Positions 17,421 to 24,417 of a DNA stretch of 64,000 nt are shown here, in pieces. The translations under genes and the position numbers were made by a program. This DNA is from Gordonibacter pamelaeae (GTDB lineage Bacteria; Actinomycetota; Coriobacteriia; Coriobacteriales; Eggerthellaceae), in assembly GCF_042665095.1 (NCBI RefSeq), contig NZ_JBHTBV010000012.1; one strand, written 5' to 3'. Below the pieces are notes generated by a model. It was not told where the DNA came from and searched no databases. It saw only the letters and a list, made by a program, of their open reading frames with translations. How positions within the stretch are numbered: position 1 is the first letter of the stretch; every line of letters begins with the position of its first letter.

Positions 17421-18074
17421 ATGTCAGCGAAAGGGTACATCTGCAGCTCGAAGACGAAGCAGCGTATCTACCGGGTGGCTGCCGACCTGTTCCTGAAGAA
17501 CGGGTACCAGAACACCACGCTCAGCGATATCGCGAAGAAGGCCGAGGTATCCACCGGCACGCTCTACCGCTACTATCCGTCCAAGGGGGACTTCCTCACC
17601 GAGATCGGCAAGAACTCCGTCGAGCACCTGCGGGCGTTTGCGGACGACCTCCCCGAGGACATGCCGGCGAGCGAGGCCGTGCTCGCCGTGCTGCTGGAGG
17701 ACATCCGCGGTACGCAGGGCATCTTCTTCTCGCCGGAGGGCGCGGAGGACGTGACCGAGCTCCAGGCGAACGACATCCGCCTGGCCTACAGCTACGAGAT
17801 CTACGCCAGCCGCGAGCACCTCGACGCCGAGCTCGCCACGCGCGGCCAGCTGGTGAGCATCTACGCCGCCATCATCCAGCGCGCGAAGGAGGCGGGCACG
17901 CTTACCGGCTCCTACGACAGCCGCGTGTTCGCCCAGATCGTGGTGGCCATCTTCTTCCAAGAGCTCGACAAGGGCATGTACCGCTACGACTACCCCTACG
18001 AGCTTCTGTTCAAGCAAAAACTCGATATTCTGTTCGAAGGCCGCGAGCAGGCTCCCGGAGCCGCCGAAGAATGA
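17421..18074 (+). CDS. TetR/AcrR family transcriptional regulator
   Basis: DNA-binding regulator, 217 aa. The N-terminal helix-turn-helix is clear (RVAADLFLKNGYQNTTLSDI, then STGTLYRYYPSKGDFL), and the C-terminal ligand-binding region is unremarkable. The ATG at 17421 is chosen because GGAGG sits 6 bases upstream; ATG 17415 abuts it and GTG 17394 adds a non-conserved leader. Three copies of the palindrome TGAGTYCRRACTCA flank its own promoter, indicating autorepression. As the nearest regulator upstream of the DmsABC-type operon it may control that operon by read-through; no operator copy is seen just before dmsA. Confidence 0.9.
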   Translation: MSAKGYICSSKTKQRIYRVAADLFLKNGYQNTTLSDIAKKAEVSTGTLYRYYPSKGDFLTEIGKNSVEHLRAFADDLPEDMPASEAVLAVLLEDIRGTQGIFFSPEGAEDVTELQANDIRLAYSYEIYASREHLDAELATRGQLVSIYAAIIQRAKEAGTLTGSYDSRVFAQIVVAIFFQELDKGMYRYDYPYELLFKQKLDILFEGREQAPGAAEE

Positions 18075-18079
18075 CGCAG

Positions 18080-18107
18080 GCAGGCCGCCCGCAAGCGCGC
18101 GGCCTGC
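18080..18107 (+). terminator. Stem-loop after the TetR gene
   Basis: A perfect 9-bp stem (GCAGGCCGC and GCGGCCTGC) with a 10-base loop six bases past the stop. No T-run follows, so termination would be partial and read-through into the oxidoreductase operon is possible. Confidence 0.4.
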
Positions 18108-18302
18108 GCAATCCCCATCGCAGCACTCCCATTCGAAAGCCATCGCAGCGCGATGTCTGGATACCTGTACCGAAATCACGACCGTCTGAAGGCGGGCCGG
18201 CATCGAAAGGAGGGATCGAGGAACGAGGAGGGAACCTCAATCTTCAGGAGCAGGACACGAGAAGGATTCCAAAACGCACGTCAAGTAAGGAGGAGCTAGA
18301 CT

Positions 18303-21074
18303 ATGAACCTGAACACGATGAACGTCACGAGGCGCACCCTGCTGAAGGGCGCCGGCGCCCTGGGTGCCGCTGCCGCCTTGGGCAGCTCGCTGACGTACAA
18401 GCCCGTGAAGGCGTTCGCGAACGCGCCCAACGCGGCGGCGCAGGGCGAGACGGGCGAGGTGTACGGCCACTGTCGCATGTGCATGCTGTGCGGCAGCTGC
18501 AGTTTCGTCGCCACCATGAAGGACGGTGTCGTCGTCAACATCGAGGGCGACCCCGATCGCGCGAACAACGCCGGAACGCTCTGCCCGCGCGGCAAGAGCG
18601 CCATCATGAACGTGTACAACCCGCATCGCATCAAGGCGCCCATGAAGCGCACCAACCCCGAGAAGGGCTTGGAGGTCGACCCCGGTTGGGTGGAGATCAC
18701 CTGGGACGAGGCGCTCGACACGGCTGCCGAGAAGATCCGCGAATGCTACGACACGGACATCCGCAAGCTCGTGCAGATGTACAGCTTCGCCCCCTATGAG
18801 AGCGGCCATGCAACCCTGGGCATCGGCTTGTGGGCCATGGCGCTCGGCACGCCGAACTCCAGCTCCACGAAGGGCCAGATGTGCGCCATCCACTACGGCG
18901 GCTGCTACACGCTCTCGGCGTTCCCCACGGTGAACTACGACGCGGTGTACTGCGACTACCTGGTCATCCTCGGCAAGTCGGTGGGCTATGACTCCGGTCT
19001 GGCGGGCGGCGACGCGCGCAGCTTCGCAGACGGTCTCCGCCGCGGCCTGAAGTTCGTCACGGTGGGCCCGCGCGCCTCGATGGAGGCCACGCGCGGCGAA
19101 TGGGTGTCGGCCAAGCTGGGCAGCGACCTCTCGCTCGTGTACTCGTGGATGCACTGCATGCTCTACAAGATCGAGAACGGCTTCGACGAGCCGTTCGTGA
19201 AGAACAGGACCAACTCGCCTTACCTGATCGACGCCAACGGCGATTATGTCCGTGGCGCCGACGGCAAGCCCTTGATCTGGGATGCATCGTCCGATTCCGC
19301 CAAGTCTCATGACGATCCGTCGCTCGCTGATCCTGCTCTGTTCGGCAATTATGAGGTTGAAGGCGTCGCCTGTCAGCCCGCATTCCAAGCCTTCAAAGAA
19401 TCTCTCAAAGACTTCACGCCGGAATGGGCCGAGGCGTACAGCTCCGTTCCCGCCGACAAGATCCGCGAGATCGCCAATAACCTGGTGAAATACGCCTCGT
19501 TCGGCTCTACGGTTGAAATCGACGGCCAAACGCTGCCGCTGCGTCCCGCCGCCGTCATCATCGGCCGCGGCATCACCAACCAGGAAGACGGCACGCTCTG
19601 CGACATCTACAGCCGCGTGCTCAACATGCTCCTGGGCAACGTGGGCAACCCGGGCGGCATCATCTCGAACATGTACTGCGACTACCTGCCCAACGAGCTG
19701 GACGGCACCACCGAGCCCTACTTCGAGGCCAAGACGTGCACGAAGTTCAACTGGCCGCCGCAGGGCCTCGACTACGCCGACGTGTTCCCGCACCGCCACT
19801 CCACGAACACCCTCATGATGCGCACCATGTGCGACCCCGAGAAGTACGGCTTCGACTACAAGCCGTCGGTCGTGGTGTCGTGCGGCTCGAACCCCATCAC
19901 GGTCACGGCCGACCCCGAGGTTGCCGAGCAGGCCATGAAGAGCGTCGACTACGTTATCTACCAGGGCTGCTACCATATGGACGAGATGGCCATGCTGTCC
20001 GACCTGCTGCTGCCCGAGCACGCATCGCTCGAAACGCATACCTGCCACCTGTTCCCCGGCAACGAGGGCTCGGCGACGAACACCGACCCGGCGTTCGCGG
20101 CCTCCAACCGCGGCGTGGTGGTGCGCAAGGGCATGAAGCCCATGTTCAACACGATGGACGGCAACGACCAGCTCATCGAGATCTTCGACCGCATGGGCCT
20201 CATCGATTTGTGGAACGAGACGGCCAACCAGAACGGCTGCATCGGCTACGCCGCGCTCACGGGCTTCGGCCAGGTGCCGCCGGCGGCCGTGCAGTTCGAG
20301 AATCCCGAGTACAAGCTTGAGCCGGGCGTGAAGTACACCGCCGAGGAGATGTTCGACCGCTGCCTGAAGAGCGCGTTCGGACCCGACAAGGGCCTCGACC
20401 ACCTGGACAAGGTGAAGATGATGCCGTACAACGGCTTCTACGGCGCGGACGTGTACCCCTCGCACCGCAACCAGAAGATCCGCTTCACCGTGTACCTCGA
20501 GGCGCAGAAGCGCTCGGGCGACTTCCTCATTCCCAAGCTGCGCGAGGTGCAGGAGAGCGGCTTCGATCTTGAGGGCACCATCAAGTTCCCCATCGACGAG
20601 CTGCGCCGCCGCTACTGCGCCGTGCCGTACTGGCCCGAGAACCGCCAGATCGACTCCGCGCCGGCCGAGTACGACTTGTACGGGTTCAACTACCGCCAGC
20701 CGTTCTACATGTTCCGCCTGGCCAACATGGACCAGGACCCCATCCGCCGCGACTACTCGAGCAAGTACATGCCGGACGACAACTCCATCCTGGTCAACGC
20801 GAAGACCGCGGCCGACAAGGGCATCAACGAGGGCGATCTGATCACGGTCGAATCGCTGTTCGGCACGACGAAGGGCAAGGCGCACCTCACCGAGACCGTC
20901 CGCCCCGACAGCGTGGGCATCGGCGGCGCGCGCGGACGCAAGACCTCGTGGATGGGCAAGGACCTCGTCGAGGACACGAACATGAACGATCTGATGAGTG
21001 GTGACTTCGGGTACATCGACCCGATCCACGGCGGCGTCATCGACACCGTGCGCGTCAAGATCTACAAGGCTTAG
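18303..21074 (+). CDS. DMSO reductase family molybdopterin oxidoreductase, catalytic subunit (Tat-exported)
   Basis: Catalytic subunit of a DmsABC-type complex, 923 aa. The Tat signal is at the N-terminus (RRTLLKGAG at residues 10-18, followed by an Ala-rich hydrophobic stretch), so it acts outside the membrane. The N-terminal 4Fe-4S site uses cysteines among 57, 60, 63, 66 and 94 (HCRMCMLCGSC, then CPRGKSA). The domains that bind the bis-MGD molybdenum cofactor follow. AAGGAGG precedes the ATG. Downstream are its Fe-S subunit, membrane anchor and chaperone. The substrate, probably an alternative electron acceptor, cannot be read; this family is greatly expanded in Eggerthellaceae and includes the catechol dehydroxylases. 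Confidence 0.92.
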   Translation: MNLNTMNVTRRTLLKGAGALGAAAALGSSLTYKPVKAFANAPNAAAQGETGEVYGHCRMCMLCGSCSFVATMKDGVVVNIEGDPDRANNAGTLCPRGKSAIMNVYNPHRIKAPMKRTNPEKGLEVDPGWVEITWDEALDTAAEKIRECYDTDIRKLVQMYSFAPYESGHATLGIGLWAMALGTPNSSSTKGQMCAIHYGGCYTLSAFPTVNYDAVYCDYLVILGKSVGYDSGLAGGDARSFADGLRRGLKFVTVGPRASMEATRGEWVSAKLGSDLSLVYSWMHCMLYKIENGFDEPFVKNRTNSPYLIDANGDYVRGADGKPLIWDASSDSAKSHDDPSLADPALFGNYEVEGVACQPAFQAFKESLKDFTPEWAEAYSSVPADKIREIANNLVKYASFGSTVEIDGQTLPLRPAAVIIGRGITNQEDGTLCDIYSRVLNMLLGNVGNPGGIISNMYCDYLPNELDGTTEPYFEAKTCTKFNWPPQGLDYADVFPHRHSTNTLMMRTMCDPEKYGFDYKPSVVVSCGSNPITVTADPEVAEQAMKSVDYVIYQGCYHMDEMAMLSDLLLPEHASLETHTCHLFPGNEGSATNTDPAFAASNRGVVVRKGMKPMFNTMDGNDQLIEIFDRMGLIDLWNETANQNGCIGYAALTGFGQVPPAAVQFENPEYKLEPGVKYTAEEMFDRCLKSAFGPDKGLDHLDKVKMMPYNGFYGADVYPSHRNQKIRFTVYLEAQKRSGDFLIPKLREVQESGFDLEGTIKFPIDELRRRYCAVPYWPENRQIDSAPAEYDLYGFNYRQPFYMFRLANMDQDPIRRDYSSKYMPDDNSILVNAKTAADKGINEGDLITVESLFGTTKGKAHLTETVRPDSVGIGGARGRKTSWMGKDLVEDTNMNDLMSGDFGYIDPIHGGVIDTVRVKIYKA

Positions 21075-21088
21075 GAAGGGGGAGGGAA

Positions 21089-21709
21089 ATGACTCGATAC
21101 GGAATGCTCATCGACGCCAGCACGTGCGCGGGCTGCGACGCCTGCACGATGGCGTGCAAGTACCAGAATGCGACGCCCTCGGGCATGTACTGGTGCAAGG
21201 TGCTGAAAGGCGAGTACGGCGAATACCCCAATTCCGGGCAAACCGTCCTCCCGATAGCCTGACAGCACTGCCAGGACGCGCCGTGCGTGAGCGCGTGCCC
21301 CACGGGTGCCAGCTACTACGACGAGAACCAGTGCGTCCAGGTGGACTACGAGAAGTGCATCGGCTGCCGCATGTGCATCAACGCGTGCCCCTACAACGCA
21401 CGCAGCTACCACGACGTGGACCAGTCTGCGACGCCTTACTACGAAGGCTACGAGATGACGCCCTACGAGGAGATGCGCGCGTCCGAGCATCCCATCGGCG
21501 TGGTGGAGAAGTGCGTCATGTGCAAGGAGCGCACCGCCCAGGGCGAAGAGCCCTCGTGCGTGAAGACGTGCATCACGAAAAGCCGTTGGTTCGGCGATTT
21601 GGACGACCCGACTTCCGAGATCAACGTGATGATCAAGAAGCTGGGCGCCAAGCCGCTCATGGAAGACCTCGGTACCAAGCCGAGCGTCTATTACGCCGGT
21701 CTGGTGTAA
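21089..21709 (+). CDS. DmsB-type 4Fe-4S electron-transfer subunit with in-frame UGA
   Basis: Ferredoxin-like electron-transfer subunit with four expected 4Fe-4S sites: 206 codons plus stop if codon 58 is read through. The first site is CAGCDACTMAC. The second should be CxxCx4CxxxCP, but reads LPIA-UGA-QHCQDAPCVSACP, the TGA at 21260-21262 replacing the first cysteine. The others are CIGCRMCINACP and CVMCKERT...C...C. All else is in frame and normal. One explanation is a TGC-to-TGA nonsense mutation that would inactivate the complex; another is selenocysteine. A 6-bp stem (21276-21281 with 21291-21296, 9-base loop with G second) begins 14 bases after the UGA. GGGGGAGGG precedes the ATG. Confidence 0.8.
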
Positions 21710-21721
21710 GGAGGCATGGTC

Positions 21722-22837
21722 ATGGATATCAAAATGAACAAGAGCGTGTTCCTCGGCGTGGGGGCCGTGTGCCTCGTGCTCCTCGCATTGGGCGTGTTCG
21801 CCCTGGTGCAGCAGTACTCGTTCATCGAGGGCATCACGAACATCACCTCGTACGTGCCGTGGGGCCTGTACATCTCGCTGTTCCTGTTCTTCGAGGCGGT
21901 CGGCGCGGGCGCGCTGTTCCTGGCGGCCGTCGGCAAGCCGGCGATGTTCTCGCGCCTGAAGCTGGCCGTGGTGGGCGTGGTATGCTCGGCATGCGCCGGG
22001 TTGGCCATCCTGCCCGACCTTGGTCGGCCGCTCGGCATGTGGCGGCTGTTCCTCGCGCCGAACATGGCGTCGCCGCTGCTGCTCGACGTGTGGCTGCTGT
22101 CCGCCACGCTCGTCTTCGGCGTGCTGCTCATCGTGGGGCTGCGCTTCGCCAAGCCTGGGCTTGCGAAGGTCGCCTCCATCGGCGCGGGCGTGTTCTCCGT
22201 GCTGCTGGTGCTGGGCACTGCCGTCATGTTCTGCTCGATTCCCGGTAAACTCGGCTGGGAGTCTCCGGCGGAGATCGCCATCTCCCTCGTGCAGATGGCC
22301 GTTGCCGGGTGCGCCATCGCGCTGCTGCTGGGCGCGGTGACCGGAGCCGCGCGCAACGTCATCGTCAAGCTGGCCGGCGCGCTGCTCATCGCCAACGCGG
22401 CCATCATGCTGGGCGAGGGTATGCTGCTGGTCTATCGCAACGACTTCGTCCTGCGCACGTTCGAGGCCGTCATGTTCGGCTCGTATGCCTGGATCTTCTG
22501 GACGCACGTGGTGGCCGGCATCGTGGTGCCCGCGGCGCTGCTTTTGCTCGACAAGGGCGTGACGGTTGCGGCGGGGCTCGCGCTTGCGGGCGTGCTGCTG
22601 TCCAAGTTCGTCTACGTGGTGCGCGGTAGCATCTACCCCACGTACGGCGAGATCAGCGAAGGCCTGTTCATCCCGTTCCTGCAGCCCTCCACCGGGCCTC
22701 AGATGGTGAACGTGTACGTGCCGAGCGTCTCCGAGTTCATGGTGGCCGGCGCCGTCGTCGGGTTGGCCGTGCTGCTTGTCATGGTGGCGTTCAATTCCAA
22801 GCTCGTACCGGCTGACGACGCCGGCGAGCAGGCCTAA
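21722..22837 (+). CDS. NrfD/DmsC-type membrane anchor subunit
   Basis: Integral membrane quinol-interacting subunit, 371 aa, with about nine or ten hydrophobic segments and no haem motif, of the NrfD/PsrC polysulfide reductase type. Diagnostic features are the YVPWGLYISLFLFFEAVGAG segment after the first helix and the C-terminal IYPTYGEISEGLFIPFLQPS. It takes electrons from menaquinol to the Fe-S subunit. The ATG at 21722 has AGGAGG at a 7-base spacing; the ATG at 21716 is only one base from it. It sits 12 bases after the Fe-S subunit and 23 before the chaperone. Confidence 0.9.
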   Translation: MDIKMNKSVFLGVGAVCLVLLALGVFALVQQYSFIEGITNITSYVPWGLYISLFLFFEAVGAGALFLAAVGKPAMFSRLKLAVVGVVCSACAGLAILPDLGRPLGMWRLFLAPNMASPLLLDVWLLSATLVFGVLLIVGLRFAKPGLAKVASIGAGVFSVLLVLGTAVMFCSIPGKLGWESPAEIAISLVQMAVAGCAIALLLGAVTGAARNVIVKLAGALLIANAAIMLGEGMLLVYRNDFVLRTFEAVMFGSYAWIFWTHVVAGIVVPAALLLLDKGVTVAAGLALAGVLLSKFVYVVRGSIYPTYGEISEGLFIPFLQPSTGPQMVNVYVPSVSEFMVAGAVVGLAVLLVMVAFNSKLVPADDAGEQA

Positions 22838-22860
22838 CGACAAGAAGGAGGCTGAAGACG

Positions 22861-23628
22861 ATGGTTGAATCCGCAGAGTACCGCCGCGAGCTTGAGCAGA
22901 AGAGGTCCGCCTATGCGTTTTTGAGCTCGCTGTTCCTGACGCTGCCCGACGAGGAGTTGGTGGCCAGCCTGCAGGAGCTTGCGGCCGCGCCCGCATCCGA
23001 CGACGTGGGAATGCACGAGATCGAGCGCTACGCCCGCGAGCGCCAGGGTATGCCCGTCGAGGAGACGCTGGCCGAGTTGGCGAAGGACCGGGTGCACCTG
23101 ATGCGCGGGGTCAACAAGAACGAGCTTCGGCCTCCGTACGAGTCTCTGTACGTTTCCAATCCTGCCCAGGGGACGCTCGGCAGCTTGAATCGGTTCTATG
23201 CCGAAAGCGGTTGCTGCATGTCCGAAGAGGTGAAGGACAGCCCCGATCAGATAGGCGTCGAGTTCTCCTTCGTGGAGCATCTTTTGTCCGAGGAGCTGGA
23301 CGCGCTTGACGAGGGCGATGCCGACCGTGCCGAGGAGGCCGCCCGTACGCGGGAGCGCTTCCTGTCCCAGCACCTCGGGCGCTGGGCGTACGAATACGCG
23401 AAGGAGATGAAGGCCGCCGCGCAAACCGGTTTCTACCGCGGCATCGCCGTCATGATCATGGAAGCCGCGTGGGCTCGTTCGATACCAACCCCTCCGTTCC
23501 CTGCGCAAACCCCCTCCCTCAGCGCAGGGAAGACCCTGGCCGGCCCCGCATGCGGGGCCGGCTGCATTGCGGGGTCGGTCGAGCGGGGGCCGCCGCGCCG
23601 CCGCGCCCTCCTTCCGTCTTTCTTCTGA
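22861..23628 (+). CDS. TorD/DmsD family molybdoenzyme chaperone, C-terminus probably frameshifted
   Basis: Cytoplasmic chaperone that binds the Tat signal of the catalytic subunit and assists cofactor insertion. The core runs to about residue 205 and includes PPYESLYVSN and the family motif PDQIGVEFSFVEHLLS. The reading frame then continues for about 50 residues of Pro/Arg/Gly-rich sequence to 255 aa, longer than the usual 200-230. That tail runs through two strong inverted repeats (23499-23529 and 23539-23562) that look like 3' non-coding structure. A small frameshift near the end has probably removed the normal stop, or the tail is a harmless extension. AAGGAGG lies upstream. Confidence 0.85.
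   Translation: MVESAEYRRELEQKRSAYAFLSSLFLTLPDEELVASLQELAAAPASDDVGMHEIERYARERQGMPVEETLAELAKDRVHLMRGVNKNELRPPYESLYVSNPAQGTLGSLNRFYAESGCCMSEEVKDSPDQIGVEFSFVEHLLSEELDALDEGDADRAEEAARTRERFLSQHLGRWAYEYAKEMKAAAQTGFYRGIAVMIMEAAWARSIPTPPFPAQTPSLSAGKTLAGPACGAGCIAGSVERGPPRRRALLPSFF
23499..23562 (+). terminator. Two stem-loops at the end of the oxidoreductase operon
   Basis: CCCTGCGC with GCGCAGGG (23499-23529) and a 24-base perfect palindrome (23539-23562). No clean T-run follows. They lie inside the apparent chaperone reading frame. Confidence 0.45.
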
Positions 23629-23654
23629 AATATGATCGGTGCGCTTTGCTGTTT

Positions 23655-23662
23655 GCTACAAT
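23655..23662 (+). promoter_or_regulatory. Extended -10 promoter of adk
   Basis: TACAAT at 23657-23662 preceded by TG and one base (TGCTACAAT), the extended -10 form. It lies about 37 bases before the adk start. No good -35 box is present, as is common for extended -10 promoters. Confidence 0.5.
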
Positions 23663-23698
23663 ACGGGGCATCGATGGTATGTCGAAAGGAAATCACTC

Positions 23699-24325
23699 AT
23701 GAACATCGTGTTGTTGGGGGCGCCGGGTGCCGGGAAGGGCACGCAGGCGGCCAAGCTGGTTGAAGAGTTCGCCACGCCGCACATCTCGACGGGGGACATG
23801 CTGCGCGCGGCCGTCAAAGCCGGCACGCCGCTGGGCAAGAAGGCCAAGTCCTACATGGACGCCGGCGAGCTCGTGCCCGACGACGTCATCATCGGCCTGG
23901 TGACCGAGCGCCTGCAGGACGCGGACACCGAGAAGGGCTTCATCCTCGACGGCTTCCCGCGCACGTCCGCCCAGGCCGTCGCTCTCGACGCCGAGCTTTC
24001 CAAGCTGGGCCGCCCGCTGGACGCGGCGCTGCTCGTGGACGTGGACCCCGAGGTCATCGTCAAGCGCCTCACCTCGCGCCGCATGTGCCGCGACTGCAAC
24101 TACATCGGCACCGCCGCTGACGAGACCTGCCCGAAGTGCGGCGGCGAGATGTACCAGCGCGACGACGACAACGAGGCCACGGTGCGCAACCGCCTCGACG
24201 TGTACGAGAAGTCCACGGCGCCGCTCATCGACTACTACCGCGGCTGCGACCTGCTCGTCTCCATCGACGGCGACCGCGACCCGAACGTGGTGTACGCCGA
24301 CGTGAAGAAGGCGCTGGGCCTGTAG
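23699..24325 (+). CDS. adk: Adenylate kinase, zinc-LID type
   Basis: Interconverts ATP plus AMP and two ADP in the cytoplasm; 208 aa. The P-loop GAPGAGKGTQ is at residues 7-16, the AMP site and DGFPRT are present, and the LID carries CRDCNY...CPKC, a four-cysteine zinc site. The start at 23699 gives the expected MNIVLLGAPGAGKG N-terminus with GAAAGGA upstream. In most bacteria adk lies directly after secY; here 7.2 kb of other genes intervene, and it has its own promoter and terminator. Confidence 0.97.
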   Translation: MNIVLLGAPGAGKGTQAAKLVEEFATPHISTGDMLRAAVKAGTPLGKKAKSYMDAGELVPDDVIIGLVTERLQDADTEKGFILDGFPRTSAQAVALDAELSKLGRPLDAALLVDVDPEVIVKRLTSRRMCRDCNYIGTAADETCPKCGGEMYQRDDDNEATVRNRLDVYEKSTAPLIDYYRGCDLLVSIDGDRDPNVVYADVKKALGL

Positions 24326-24359
24326 GCGCCGAACGCGGCGTTTTGCACGCAATCTTGAA

Positions 24360-24396
24360 GGCGGATGGGGCGCGAGCTGCCCCGTCCGCCTTTTTT
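24360..24396 (+). terminator. Rho-independent terminator of adk
   Basis: A 12-bp stem with one G-T pair (GGCGGATGGGGC and GCCCCGTCCGCC) followed by six T. Confidence 0.9.
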
Positions 24397-24400
24397 CATC

Positions 24401-24406
24401 TATAAT
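24401..24406 (+). promoter_or_regulatory. Perfect TATAAT very close to the next start codon
   Basis: TATAAT ends only 11 bases before the ATG at 24418. A start 6-7 bases past the box would give an untranslated leader of about 5 bases, that is an essentially leaderless mRNA. No Shine-Dalgarno sequence is seen. The -35 region falls in the adk terminator and is poor. Confidence 0.5.
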
Positions 24407-24417
24407 TCGTTACCAGT

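Noticed and set aside
18151..18297. Possible 48-codon gene before the molybdoenzyme
   Set aside because: It has no good ribosome-binding site, high Arg/Glu content from AGG/GAG runs and no recognisable features.
18237..21029. 930-codon open frame on the - strand
   Set aside because: Mirror of the molybdoenzyme catalytic gene, which has clear domains and a ribosome-binding site; the antisense frame has neither.
21287..21709. Separate gene for the Fe-S subunit starting at GTG 21287
   Set aside because: It would start within the second cluster motif, lose the first cluster and have no ribosome-binding site. The continuous frame from 21089 with one UGA explains the data better.
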